Shown: positions 19,510 to 27,552, numbered from the stretch's first letter. The stretch: 64,000 bases of DNA from Flavobacterium nitrogenifigens (GCF_003254565.1 NZ_QJRI01000170.1:1-64000); one strand, 5' to 3'. Numbers and translations: made by a program. Notes: a model not told the origin generated them from the letters alone.

Positions 19510-19794
19510 ATGGAAATTCAACAAATAAACGATACAAGAAGAGGCTATTTTGAAGCTATAGAAGACGGAAAAGAAGCTGGAAAAATGACTTATACTTGGG
19601 CAGGAGATTCAAAATTCATTATTGACCACACTGAAGTAAGTCCAGATTTTAACGGAAAAGGTGTCGGCAAAAAGTTAGTTATGGCTTCGGTAGAATATGC
19701 AAGAGCTAACAACTTAAAAATTATTCCGCTTTGTCCTTTTGCTAAAAACGTTTTTGATAAGGTTCCTGAAATACATGACGTACTTTTTTCATAA
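19510..19794 (+). CDS. Small GNAT-fold acetyltransferase (Acetyltransf_CG type)
   Basis: This 94-residue protein is a minimal GNAT domain of the YjdJ-like group. The acetyl-CoA pyrophosphate-binding turn is NGKGVGKKLV (about residues 48-57), followed by the closing motif IIPLCPFAKNVFDK with the family's conserved Cys and Phe. The substrate is unknown; relatives are seen with stress genes. It is the last gene of the operon and is followed by a palindromic repeat region. Confidence 0.88.
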   Translation: MEIQQINDTRRGYFEAIEDGKEAGKMTYTWAGDSKFIIDHTEVSPDFNGKGVGKKLVMASVEYARANNLKIIPLCPFAKNVFDKVPEIHDVLFS

Positions 19795-19796
19795 AA

Positions 19797-19960
19797 GGTT
19801 CTAAGGTACTGAGATGCTAAGGTTCTAAGTTTTTTTTAACCGCAAAGCACACAAAGAATAACGCAAAGTTCGCAAAGTTTTTTTTAGATAAAGCTTTGCG
19901 AACTTTGCGTTTATATTAAGTTTTAGTATATAAAAAACCTTGCGTTCTTTGCGGTTAAAA
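19797..19960. repeat. Nested palindromic intergenic element (AACCGCAAAG type)
   Basis: An outer inverted repeat, TTTTAACCGCAAAG at 19834-19847 with its exact complement at 19947-19960, encloses a perfect 17-bp inner one (ACGCAAAGTTCGCAAAG at 19861-19877, complement at 19894-19910). It is preceded by a CTAAGGTACTGAG word that recurs at 61093-61105. The structure can fold into a long hairpin and looks like a dispersed non-coding repeat. Confidence 0.8.
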
Positions 19961-19981
19961 TCAACGTAACGAAATTCAATT

Positions 19982-20011
19982 TTCAAATCTCTTCGAAAAG
20001 TCGTATATTTG
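19982..20011 (+). promoter_or_regulatory. Probable promoter of adenosine deaminase gene
   Basis: TATATTTG (-7 type) at 20004-20011 lies 21 bases before the ATG; a TTC stands at the -33 site after a 19-base spacer. Confidence 0.55.
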
Positions 20012-20032
20012 CGCGTAATTTAAACTTAATGT

Positions 20033-21445
20033 ATGACAAGGATAATTACGCTTTTCTGTATTTTTATAGCACAAATCGGCTTTTCTCAATCGGCTGAGAG
20101 TTATTTAGAAAAAATCAGAAATAATGAAGCTCTCTTAACAGCTTTCTTTCAACAAATGCCTAAAGGAGGCGATTTACACCACCATTTTTCAGGATCAGTT
20201 TATGCAGAACCTCTTTTAGAAAGAGCTATTGCAGAAGACTTTTATTTAAATTTAGAAACTATGGCAGTCTCTAAAACCAAACCTACAAACGGAAATTGGG
20301 AAAATTTCTCTTCTCTTAAAAATAAAGGAAAATTAGAGCAATACGAACAGCAGATTATGCAAACTTGGTCAGTTAAAGATTATAACGGATCGGTTCCTTC
20401 TGATGACCAGTTTTTTGATTCTTTTATGAAATTTGAGCCTACCATTCAAGGTCATTTTGCAGAAGGAATGCTAGAATTAAAAAAAAGAGCTATTGCAGAA
20501 AATGTAAGTTACATCGAAACACAATTATCGACAATTCCGTGTGATATGAATGTTTCAGATTTATCAGATTTTAATACAAAATTACGTCTGGTTTCTGCTC
20601 AAAAAGATGAGAAAGCAGTACTAAAACTTTTAGATGACTTGTATAAATCACTTCAGAAAAAAGAGGCTAAAAAATACGCTGAAGATTTCAACACTAATTT
20701 CTTAGCTAAACTTCATAAAGACTTAAAAATTGACGACGAAAAATTCACGATGCGTTATCAAAATTTTGTGCTTCGCTTTATGGAACCAGTAGATTTATTC
20801 AAAAATCTGGTTATTGCTTTTATTTCGTCAAACGAAAGTAAATTGACTGCAGGTGTAAATATCGTTTCTCCTGAACATGGTGAAAATTCTATGAAAGATT
20901 ACTGGCTACACATGGTAATGTTTAAATACTGCCACTCTAAATTTCCAGATGTAAAATATACATTACACGCAGGTGAATTGACTTTAGGTTTGGTTCAGCC
21001 AGAAGAATTAACGTGGCATATTAACGATGCAATTTATGTTGCAGGCGCTAATAGAATCGGTCACGGAGTTGATATTGCTTATGAGGCAAATTCATATGAT
21101 TTATTGAAATATATGTCTAAAAATAATATCCCAGTTGAAATCAATTTAACGAGTAACGAATTCATTTTGAAAGTAAAAGAAAACAGACATCCTTTTACAC
21201 TTTACAAAGAATTTAATGTGCCAATTGTAATCAGCACAGACGATGCAGGGATTTTAAGAAGCAATATGACAGAGCAATATGTTTTACTGGCGAAAAGATA
21301 TCCTGATGTAAACTACGAAACGATCAAAAAATACGTTTACAACAGCATTAATTATAGTTTCATTCAAGATGCATCGGTAAAAAAGCAATTAATCAAAGAT
21401 TTAGATAATCGTTTTAAAACTTTTGAAGCGAAATTTAACAACTAA
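20033..21445 (+). CDS. Secreted adenosine deaminase family protein
   Basis: This 470-residue protein has a signal peptide ending near IGFSQS (about residue 20), so it acts outside the cytoplasm. The metal-dependent deaminase fold is complete: GGDLHHHFSGS (H49 and H51 as metal ligands), HAGE near residue 310, GHGVDIA, and STDDAGILRSNMT near 401. It would deaminate adenosine or a related purine nucleoside to inosine. Length and the central insert resemble the secreted growth-factor-like (ADGF) deaminases rather than the roughly 330-residue cytoplasmic enzyme. It is a single gene ending in a strong hairpin. Confidence 0.92.
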   Translation: MTRIITLFCIFIAQIGFSQSAESYLEKIRNNEALLTAFFQQMPKGGDLHHHFSGSVYAEPLLERAIAEDFYLNLETMAVSKTKPTNGNWENFSSLKNKGKLEQYEQQIMQTWSVKDYNGSVPSDDQFFDSFMKFEPTIQGHFAEGMLELKKRAIAENVSYIETQLSTIPCDMNVSDLSDFNTKLRLVSAQKDEKAVLKLLDDLYKSLQKKEAKKYAEDFNTNFLAKLHKDLKIDDEKFTMRYQNFVLRFMEPVDLFKNLVIAFISSNESKLTAGVNIVSPEHGENSMKDYWLHMVMFKYCHSKFPDVKYTLHAGELTLGLVQPEELTWHINDAIYVAGANRIGHGVDIAYEANSYDLLKYMSKNNIPVEINLTSNEFILKVKENRHPFTLYKEFNVPIVISTDDAGILRSNMTEQYVLLAKRYPDVNYETIKKYVYNSINYSFIQDASVKKQLIKDLDNRFKTFEAKFNN

Positions 21446-21448
21446 ACG

Positions 21449-21481
21449 AAACCCGACAGGTTTTTAAAACCTGTCGGGTTT
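21449..21481. terminator. Hairpin terminator after adenosine deaminase
   Basis: Arms AAACCCGACAGGTTTT and its exact 16-base complement around a single T form a near-perfect 33-bp palindrome. It lacks a long T run, so it may be a dispersed repeat serving as a terminator. Confidence 0.7.
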
Positions 21482-21496
21482 GCTAAAACTATAATT

Positions 21497-21799
21497 ATGA
21501 TTCTAGAAGCAGCATTTCTTTATGTAAAACCAGAATTAACCTCTAAATTTGAAGCTGATTTTGCAAAAGCAAGCCAATACATTTCATCAATCGAGGGTTA
21601 TTTGGGTCATCGTTTAGAAAAATGTCTTGAAGTCGAAAACAAATATCTTTTATTAGTTGATTGGAATACACTTGAAGATCATACAGTAGGTTTCAGAACT
21701 TCTGAAGCGTATTTGGAATGGAAAAAAATTCTACATCATTATTACGAACCGTTTCCAGTTGTAGAACATTTTGAAACGGTTTTTGAGAATAAAAAATAG
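21497..21799 (+). CDS. Antibiotic biosynthesis monooxygenase (ABM) domain protein
   Basis: This 100-residue dimeric ferredoxin-like ABM-fold protein shows the usual pattern: an opening strand ILEAAFLYVKPE, EGYLGHRLEKCLEVENKYLLLVDW, and HTVGFRTSEAYLEWKKILHHYYEPFP. The family includes heme-degrading and quinone-oxidising monooxygenases and many members of unknown function; no specific substrate can be assigned. It sits 52 bases after the deaminase stop, beyond a hairpin, and is followed by a palindromic repeat. Confidence 0.85.
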   Translation: MILEAAFLYVKPELTSKFEADFAKASQYISSIEGYLGHRLEKCLEVENKYLLLVDWNTLEDHTVGFRTSEAYLEWKKILHHYYEPFPVVEHFETVFENKK

Positions 21800-21800
21800 T

Positions 21801-21933
21801 TTTTTTAGCCACCGATTTCACAGATTAAAAGGATTTTTTCTCCACTTAAAAAAATCTGTGGAAATTCTTTTAATCTGTGGCAAAAGAAATAAAATTAAAT
21901 TCGTGCTAATTCGTGCAATTAGTGGCTAAAAAA
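21801..21933. repeat. Palindromic intergenic element (AGCCAC/GTGGCT type)
   Basis: An outer inverted repeat, TTTTTTAGCCAC at 21801-21812 and GTGGCTAAAAAA at 21922-21933, encloses an inner one, CACAGATTAAAAG at 21819-21831 and CTTTTAATCTGTG at 21868-21880. The AATTCGTG word inside also occurs in the element near 25527-25585. The element ends 9 bases before rlmH. Confidence 0.75.
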
Positions 21934-21941
21934 AGAACCAA

Positions 21942-22415
21942 ATGAACATCAAACTCATAGCTATAGGTAAAACAGATAATAAATCGCTTCAAACTTTGAT
22001 AGACGATTATACGAAACGTTTGTCTTTTTACATCAAATTTGAATTGGAAATTATTCCAGACATCAAAAACGTAAAAAACTTATCTGAAAGTCAGCAGAAA
22101 GAAAAAGAAGGCGAACTGATTCTTTCTAAACTTTCAGCAACAGACCAATTAATTTTATTGGATGAAAACGGAAAAACTTTTTCAAGCGTTGGCTTCTCTG
22201 AAGAATTGCAAAAGAAAATGAATTCTGGAGTCAAAACTTTAGTTTTCGTAATTGGCGGTCCTTACGGATTTTCTGAAACGGTCTATAAAAAAGCACAAGG
22301 AAAAGTTTCGCTTTCATTAATGACGTTTTCACATCAAATGGTTCGTTTATTTTTTATCGAACAATTGTACCGCGGATTTACTATTTTACGAAATGAACCT
22401 TATCATCATCAATAA
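21942..22415 (+). CDS. rlmH: 23S rRNA (pseudouridine1915-N3)-methyltransferase
   Basis: This 157-residue SPOUT-class methyltransferase has the normal RlmH length. The C-terminal knot is clear: VFVIGGPYGFSETVYKKA (about residues 100-117), then SLMTFSHQMVRLFFIEQLYRG and the terminal NEPYHHQ. It methylates Psi1915 in helix 69 of 23S rRNA on the assembled ribosome. The start MNIKLIAIGKT is typical. It is a single gene behind a repeat element. Confidence 0.97.
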   Translation: MNIKLIAIGKTDNKSLQTLIDDYTKRLSFYIKFELEIIPDIKNVKNLSESQQKEKEGELILSKLSATDQLILLDENGKTFSSVGFSEELQKKMNSGVKTLVFVIGGPYGFSETVYKKAQGKVSLSLMTFSHQMVRLFFIEQLYRGFTILRNEPYHHQ

Positions 22416-22604
22416 GTCTGTTTTTAACTTTAAATTTAAAATTTAGAAATCAATAGTCTCTAAAAACCATAAAAATTTAATAATCAATATTTTAAACCTT
22501 AAAACAAAAATAAAATCGTAAATTTATAGTGATTTATTAAATCTTAATAAAATTTAATAATTATAGTTTTTTGACCTTATTTCTAACCTAAAAAGCATAT
22601 AATT

Positions 22605-23081
22605 ATGAAATCTTTATTTCACTTTTCTGCAATCCTACTATTGCTTTTAATTGGAACTTCGTGTTCCAATGGGTACGATGACAACAACGACAATTACACA
22701 CCAGTAATTGTGACATTTACTGCTAATTTGACCCCAGTTACAGGCGCAACTTCTTCAGCTTCAGGCAGTGCTACACTTAAATTAAATCAGACTGCAAAAA
22801 CATTTGATCTTAAAGTAAATTTTTCAGGATTAACACCAATACATGGTCATATACATGCGGCAGACGGTACAATTGTTATTCCGTTTCCTGATGCCAATGT
22901 ATCTACCTCTCCAATATCTGTATCTGGTTCTATTACTGATGCACAAATTACCGAGCTGATGGCTAATCATTATTACGTTAATTTACACACTACTGCTTAT
23001 CCTAATGGCGAAATCAGCGGTACTCTGACAAAAACTGGCACTTCTGGCGGAGGCGGCGATGGCGGAGGCGGTGGTTATTAA
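22605..23081 (+). CDS. CHRD-domain lipoprotein
   Basis: This 158-residue protein has a lipoprotein signal (lipobox IGTSC, Cys near residue 20) followed by an acidic DDNNDN stretch. The CHRD domain spans about 35-140, with the pattern GLTPIHGHIHAADG, HYYVNLHTTAYPNGEISGTL. The family is found in chordin and in bacterial secreted proteins; its role in bacteria is not established. The protein ends in a Gly-rich tail (GGGGDGGGGGY). About 190 AT-rich bases precede it, without a clear promoter box. Confidence 0.92.
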   Translation: MKSLFHFSAILLLLLIGTSCSNGYDDNNDNYTPVIVTFTANLTPVTGATSSASGSATLKLNQTAKTFDLKVNFSGLTPIHGHIHAADGTIVIPFPDANVSTSPISVSGSITDAQITELMANHYYVNLHTTAYPNGEISGTLTKTGTSGGGGDGGGGGY

Positions 23082-23095
23082 ACTTCTAAACCTAA

Positions 23096-23124
23096 AAAGC
23101 CTTTCTTGAATTTAGAAAGGCTTT
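23096..23124. terminator. Bidirectional terminator between convergent genes
   Basis: Stem AAAGCCTTTCT/AGAAAGGCTTT with a 7-base loop, followed by TTTGTTTTT on the plus strand and TTTTT on the minus strand, between the CHRD gene and the convergent lipoprotein gene. Confidence 0.85.
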
Positions 23125-23140
23125 GTTTTTAATTATCTTA

Positions 23141-23773
23141 CTAAAAAATAAATTCTACTGGAAGTCTATCGAGATTATAAGTTACCTCTTTCTGCAATAG
23201 AATTTTGTATTGAATGTATTCTTCATAACTCATATCCTTATCAAATAAAAACACTAAATCTGGTACTTTCTCAAACTTTATGCTATAGAAATATTTTAAT
23301 ATCTCTGATATTTTTATCTCCTGATTTCCCATAAAAACCTGTTGTTTTCCTTTTTTAAAGTAAACTACAAAACTTCCTTGAGCAGGTTTCTCCATTTTAT
23401 AAAACACTTTCGTGAAAGGTAAAAATGCTAGATTTTTCCCAACTGAATCTGCATAAGAATAATAATTTTCAGATTCTTCATTCTGATGCATTTTCTCGTT
23501 GCGCTTTTTATCCTGCATTTTTATTACCTGTGGCATCACCAATTTCAAAGGCAAGCGTTTGTCTATATTAAAAATCCAATTGGTTGATATAATGGCACTT
23601 TTTCTATTTAAATCGGCAATTGTGTCTTTTCCATCAACTTTGAAAAAGATGTAGATTGGCGAATGATCTTGTACGTCTTTTACAATTGAAAGATTTGATT
23701 TTGGCAATAGAACGTCTTCTTTTTTTCCACAGGAAAAAAGAAGAAAAATTACAAGTATGGTGAAGTATTTCAT
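23141..23773 (-). CDS. Lipoprotein of unknown function
   Basis: This 210-residue protein begins with a lipoprotein signal (LLFSCGKKE, Cys15). No family was recognised. The C-terminal third (KISEILKYFYSIKFEKVPDLVFLFDKD...) loosely recalls the periplasmic domain of ExbD/TolR proteins, but the N-terminal membrane helix of that family is replaced by a lipid anchor, so this is only a resemblance. A charged linker (KMQDKKRNEKMHQNEESEN) lies mid-protein. It is a single gene, convergent with the CHRD gene and separated from folP by a palindromic repeat. Confidence 0.75.
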   Translation of the reverse strand: MKYFTILVIFLLFSCGKKEDVLLPKSNLSIVKDVQDHSPIYIFFKVDGKDTIADLNRKSAIISTNWIFNIDKRLPLKLVMPQVIKMQDKKRNEKMHQNEESENYYSYADSVGKNLAFLPFTKVFYKMEKPAQGSFVVYFKKGKQQVFMGNQEIKISEILKYFYSIKFEKVPDLVFLFDKDMSYEEYIQYKILLQKEVTYNLDRLPVEFIF

Positions 23774-23810
23774 AATTATTTATTTTTTACGCAAAGAATT
23801 GATACAACGT

Positions 23811-23914
23811 TTTGTCATTCCGAGGAACGAGGAATCACACTCGAAACTCGACAAAGATTGGCAACACACTTTGAGGAAATACTAGTGCGATTCCTCGTTC
23901 ATCGGAATGACAAA
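23811..23914. repeat. Palindromic intergenic element (GTCATTCCGAGGAACGAGG type)
   Basis: The left arm starting TTTGTCATTCCGAGGAACGA (23811-23830) continues through GGAATCACACT, and pairs with AGTGCGATTCCTCGTTC-ATCGGAATGACAAAA ending at 23914, with few mismatches. Related words occur between genes in many unrelated bacterial genomes. It separates folP from the 23141-23773 lipoprotein gene. Confidence 0.8.
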
Positions 23915-23929
23915 AACAATTGTTAAATA

Positions 23930-24757
23930 TTATTCGAAACTCATTTTATTAAACAAAGTAACACATTCTACAGCTTCTTTTACATCATGAACACGAAGAA
24001 TCTTAGCGCCTTTTGTCAAAGCAATCGTATTCAAAAAAGTGGTTCCGTTTAAAGCTTCTTGCGGTGTAATATCAAGCGTTTTATAAATCATTGATTTTCT
24101 TGAAATACCAGCCAAAACAGGTAATTCCAACAAATTAAAAAGCTCCATTTTCTGCATTACTTCATAATTCTGATCGGTTGTTTTAGCAAAACCGAAACCT
24201 GGATCTAAAATCAAATCGTTGATTCCTAATGCTCTTGCTTTTTTAACTTTTTCAGAAAAATAGAAAAGCATTTCTTTAATGATATCATCGTACTGTGTCA
24301 AACTCTGCATTGTCTGCGGATTGCCTCGCATGTGCATCATAATGTAAGGAACATTATATTTGGCAATAACATCAAACATTTTTTCGTCTAATTCGCCAGC
24401 AGCAATATCGTTTATAATTGCCGCGCCGCTTTCTATACTTGCTTTTGCAACCTCAGCTCTAAAAGTATCTATTGATAATAGTGTTTTCGGAAAATGCTTT
24501 AAAATCAATTCAATTGCTGGAACAATTCGGTCGATTTCTTCTTGTTCGGTTACAAACTCAGCGCTTGGTTTACTAGAATATGCCCCAATATCAATAAAGG
24601 TCGCGCCCTCAGAAAGCATTTTATCAACTTGAGAAATAATTTCGTCTTCGTTTTTATATTTTCCTCCGTCAAAGAAAGAATTTGGAGTAACATTTAAAAT
24701 TCCCATTACTTTAGGAATCGATAAATCTATAAGTTCGCCTTTACAGTTTATTGTCAT
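23930..24757 (-). CDS. folP: Dihydropteroate synthase
   Basis: This 275-residue TIM-barrel enzyme joins p-aminobenzoate to dihydropterin pyrophosphate in folate synthesis. Signatures are intact: MGILNVTPNSFFDGGKY (about 18-34), DIGAYSSKPSA, MHMRGNPQTMQ, LILDPGFGFAKT and LAGISRKSMIYK. Two features that are the usual sites of sulfonamide-resistance change, the loops after NSFFDGG and GAYSSKP, are present without obvious insertions. It is a single gene between two repeat elements and reads divergently from the DUF1599 gene. Confidence 0.97.
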   Translation of the reverse strand: MTINCKGELIDLSIPKVMGILNVTPNSFFDGGKYKNEDEIISQVDKMLSEGATFIDIGAYSSKPSAEFVTEQEEIDRIVPAIELILKHFPKTLLSIDTFRAEVAKASIESGAAIINDIAAGELDEKMFDVIAKYNVPYIMMHMRGNPQTMQSLTQYDDIIKEMLFYFSEKVKKARALGINDLILDPGFGFAKTTDQNYEVMQKMELFNLLELPVLAGISRKSMIYKTLDITPQEALNGTTFLNTIALTKGAKILRVHDVKEAVECVTLFNKMSFE

Positions 24758-24770
24758 TGTTTTTTTTTTA

Positions 24771-24926
24771 TTTCAGGTTTCAGGTTTCAAGTTGACATAG
24801 ATTGTGCAAGTTCCAGAACTTGAAACTTGAAACCTGAAACTTGAAACATTTTTTAGCTTCAAGTTGTTTCCGTTAACACTTTGTTTAGAAAAAACTTGAA
24901 ACAAAGAAAACTTGAAACTTGAAACT
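24771..24926. repeat. Intergenic repeat of AACTTGAAAC/GTTTCAAGTT words
   Basis: A left arm of TTTCAGG units (24771-24793) pairs with AACTTGAAACTTGAAACCTG and following bases (24818-24847). A second block of CTTGAAAC words follows to 24926. It fills the folP/DUF1599 divergent gap and overlaps the likely -33 region of the DUF1599 promoter. Confidence 0.75.
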
Positions 24927-24949
24927 CTTTAATATAATTCCTATTTTTG
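24919..24949 (+). promoter_or_regulatory. Probable promoter of DUF1599 gene
   Basis: TTG at 24919-24921, a 20-base spacer and TATTTTTG at 24942-24949 match the Flavobacterium promoter; the ATG follows 30 bases later. The TTG is supplied by the last CTTGAAAC repeat unit. Confidence 0.55.
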
Positions 24950-24979
24950 AAGAAATTTTAGCAAATATACAGCATATAA

Positions 24980-25519
24980 ATGAAGAATACTTCCCAAGAA
25001 TTTGATAATGTTATCGCGGTTTGCCGTACGTTGTTTATCAATAAAATGAAAGATTATGGCAGTGCGTGGAGAATTTTAAGATTGCCATCATTGACGGATC
25101 AAATTTTCATAAAAGCACAACGAATCAGAAGCTTACAAGAGAATGAGGTTCGTAAAGTAGATGAAGATGAAAAAGGGGAATTTATCGGAATCATCAATTA
25201 TTCTATTATGGCTTTGATTCAGTTAGAATTGGGTGTTGTAGATCAGCCAGATCTTGACGTTGAAAAAGCAACTGAATTATATGATGCTAAAGTAAAATTG
25301 ACCAAAGATTTAATGGAAGCCAAAAATCATGATTACGGAGAAGCTTGGCGCGATATGCGTGTAAGTTCTTTAACCGACTTGATTTTGCAGAAACTTCTTC
25401 GCGTTAAACAGATTGAAGATAATAAAGGAAAAACAATTGTATCTGAAGGAATTGATGCTAATTATCAGGATATGATTAATTATTCTGTTTTTGCACTGAT
25501 TTTAAATCCTATAAAATAA
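24980..25519 (+). CDS. Tandem DUF1599 protein
   Basis: This 179-residue cytoplasmic protein consists of two copies of the same domain. Copy one (about 8-88) contains FINKMKDYGSAWRILRLPSLTDQIFIKAQRIR and IGIINYSIMALIQLE; copy two (about 103-179) contains MEAKNHDYGEAWRDMRVSSLTDLILQKLLRVK and DMINYSVFALI. This is DUF1599, also called nucleotide-modification-associated domain 1. The related phage proteins act on modified nucleotides, but the cellular role in Bacteroidetes is not known. The downstream BT_3928-family gene is on the same strand, 88 bases on. Confidence 0.85.
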   Translation: MKNTSQEFDNVIAVCRTLFINKMKDYGSAWRILRLPSLTDQIFIKAQRIRSLQENEVRKVDEDEKGEFIGIINYSIMALIQLELGVVDQPDLDVEKATELYDAKVKLTKDLMEAKNHDYGEAWRDMRVSSLTDLILQKLLRVKQIEDNKGKTIVSEGIDANYQDMINYSVFALILNPIK

Positions 25520-25526
25520 ATTGTTC

Positions 25527-25585
25527 ATCACGAATTTCAACAATTTTCACAAATTAATTCGTGGAAATTAGTGCAATTCGTGGCA
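25527..25585. repeat. AATTCGTG-type intergenic element
   Basis: CACGAATTT near 25529 and AATTCGTGG at 25557-25565 form an inverted repeat, and AATTCGTGG recurs at about 25576-25584. The same words occur in the 21801-21933 element. Confidence 0.55.
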
Positions 25586-25607
25586 AAAAAATCCCAAATA
25601 TATTCCC

Positions 25608-26708
25608 ATGAAAAACATCATTACTCAATTCTCCCGATTATTTGTCGGTGTCCTATTTATCATTTCCGGATTAATAAAACTGAATGATCCTGTTGGTTTC
25701 TCTTATAAACTAGCTGAATATTTTAGTGAACCAGTTTTCAATATGCCGTTTTTAGAGCCATTGGCTTTAGGATTGGCTATCTTTTTAGTGATTTTAGAAG
25801 TAGTTTTGGGCGTAATGCTTTTAGTTGGCTATAAATCAAAACTAACGATTTGGGCTTTATTGCTGTTAATTGTTTTCTTTACTTTCCTTACCTTCTACTC
25901 TGCTTATTTTGATGTGGTAAAAGATTGTGGATGTTTCGGAGATGCTTTACACTTAACACCTTGGCAATCATTTACAAAAGATGTTGTTTTACTATTCTTT
26001 ATCTTGATTTTATTCATTAATAAAAAATTAGTAAAACCTTTATTTTCTAAATTGGTAACCAATATTATCACTTTGGTTAGCATTATTTTATGTGTATTTA
26101 TGGCGGTTTGGGTTATCAATCATAATCCTATCAAAGATTTTCGTCCGTATAAAGTGGGAACAAACATCGAGAAAGGAATGGAAATTCCAGAAGGTGCTCC
26201 AAAATCGGTTGTAGAAATGATTTTTATCTACAAAGTAAATGGTGTTGATAAAGAGTTTACAGAAAAGGATTTAATGAATATTCCTGAAGGTGCTGTATTT
26301 GTTGACAGAAAAGACAAAGTAATTTCTGAAGGTTATGTTCCTCCTATTCATGATTTCACCATGACAAAAGATGATTCTGACTACAAAGAAGAATTGTTAA
26401 AAGAACCAAAACTGTTAATCTATGTGACTTACGATTTGAATTTATCAAATCCAGAAGGAATGAAAAAATTAGCAAAAGTTACTGCTGATGCAAAAGCAAA
26501 AGGTTATAAAGTAATTGGAATGACTGCTTCTGGAGCTGAAGAAATTGCTAAAGCTAAAAAAGATTATGCTCTAAACATCGATTTCTATTTCTGCGATGGA
26601 ACTGCTTTAAAAACAGTTGAAAGAGCAAATCCAAGTATTGTGGTTGTACATGACGGAACTATCGCTCAAAAAGTACATTACAATGATGTAGATGATTTGA
26701 AATTATAA
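25608..26708 (+). CDS. BT_3928-family DoxX/MauE-like membrane protein
   Basis: This 366-residue protein has an N-terminal membrane half (about 1-165) with four to five helices of the DoxX/MauE type, opening RLFVGVLFIISGLIKLNDPVGF. A CGCFGDALHLTPWQSF loop (about 105-120) carries the two cysteines typical of redox-associated members. The C-terminal 200 residues are soluble and probably thioredoxin-like without a CxxC. The combination corresponds to the Bacteroidetes BT_3928 family; redox partnering is suspected but not shown. It ends in a strong terminator. Confidence 0.85.
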   Translation: MKNIITQFSRLFVGVLFIISGLIKLNDPVGFSYKLAEYFSEPVFNMPFLEPLALGLAIFLVILEVVLGVMLLVGYKSKLTIWALLLLIVFFTFLTFYSAYFDVVKDCGCFGDALHLTPWQSFTKDVVLLFFILILFINKKLVKPLFSKLVTNIITLVSIILCVFMAVWVINHNPIKDFRPYKVGTNIEKGMEIPEGAPKSVVEMIFIYKVNGVDKEFTEKDLMNIPEGAVFVDRKDKVISEGYVPPIHDFTMTKDDSDYKEELLKEPKLLIYVTYDLNLSNPEGMKKLAKVTADAKAKGYKVIGMTASGAEEIAKAKKDYALNIDFYFCDGTALKTVERANPSIVVVHDGTIAQKVHYNDVDDLKL

Positions 26709-26731
26709 TATTTCAAAAAAATATAAATTTT

Positions 26732-26763
26732 AAGAACGCCAATTCAAATGAATTGGCGTTCTT
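26732..26763 (+). terminator. Terminator after BT_3928-family gene
   Basis: Perfect 15-bp stem AAGAACGCCAATTCA and its complement around an AA loop, followed by TTTTT. Confidence 0.85.
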
Positions 26764-26824
26764 CTTTTTGAGAAAACTCCTCCACAAAGAAGTAAGAAAA
26801 ATATTAAAGTGATTATTAAGTTTA

Positions 26825-26832
26825 TATATTTG
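26825..26832 (+). promoter_or_regulatory. -7 box of alpha/beta hydrolase gene
   Basis: TATATTTG, 31 bases before the ATG; no good -33 TTG is seen. Confidence 0.4.
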
Positions 26833-26863
26833 TTAAAACCAATTAAAAAAACAAAACCTTTTT

Positions 26864-27529
26864 ATGAGTTCACTTCAAAAAATCCTCTTTGTATTCTCCT
26901 TTATTTTTCTTTCAAACATCACATTTAGTCAAGAAAAAACTATCAATAAAGACCAACGCTACATTTTCTTTTTTCACAACAAATTTGTACAAGAAAACGA
27001 TCTAAATGCAGCTCATCCTGAATATGGAAAAGCCGAATATAACGAAATATTAGAATCATTCAGAAAGGATAATTTTATTGTTTTTAGTGAAAAAAGAAAG
27101 AAAAACACAAACTCTGCTGAATATGCCCAGAAGATGGCAAAGCAAATCAAAAGTCTTATAAAGAAAGGCGTCCCTGCAAATCATATTACGGTAATTGGAA
27201 CTTCGCAAGGCGGTTATATTGCTCAATACGTTTCGACTTATCTCTCCAATCCAAATCTGAATTTTGTTTTTATAGGTTGTTTTATGGACACCGATATACA
27301 ACAAATCACGGATATTAATTGGTGCGGCAATATTTTGACTATTTATGAAAAATCAGATATTTACGGAGTTTCTGCCATTAAAAGAAAAGAAACTTCTAAA
27401 TGCAAAATAGAGCATTTTAAAGAAATTGAACTGAACACGGGTCTAAAACATGGCTTTTTGTACAAAGCGGCAGACAATTGGATTGCTCCAAGCAAAAAAT
27501 GGGCAAATGGAAATTATGACTTGAATTAA
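26864..27529 (+). CDS. Secreted alpha/beta-hydrolase-fold protein
   Basis: This 221-residue protein has a signal peptide ending near SNITFSQ (about residue 22). The nucleophile elbow is GTSQGGYIAQYV (about residues 111-122), with Ser as likely nucleophile, and a late LKHGFLY supplies a candidate catalytic His. The fold matches serine hydrolases, but no specific family or substrate was recognised. It has its own -7 box and a terminator, so it is a single gene. Confidence 0.8.
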   Translation: MSSLQKILFVFSFIFLSNITFSQEKTINKDQRYIFFFHNKFVQENDLNAAHPEYGKAEYNEILESFRKDNFIVFSEKRKKNTNSAEYAQKMAKQIKSLIKKGVPANHITVIGTSQGGYIAQYVSTYLSNPNLNFVFIGCFMDTDIQQITDINWCGNILTIYEKSDIYGVSAIKRKETSKCKIEHFKEIELNTGLKHGFLYKAADNWIAPSKKWANGNYDLN

Positions 27530-27552
27530 GCATTCAAAAACATAAAGTAAGT

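Noticed and set aside
23141..23773. ExbD/TolR assignment for the lipoprotein
   Set aside because: Only the C-terminal strand pattern is similar; the membrane helix with its Asp is missing.
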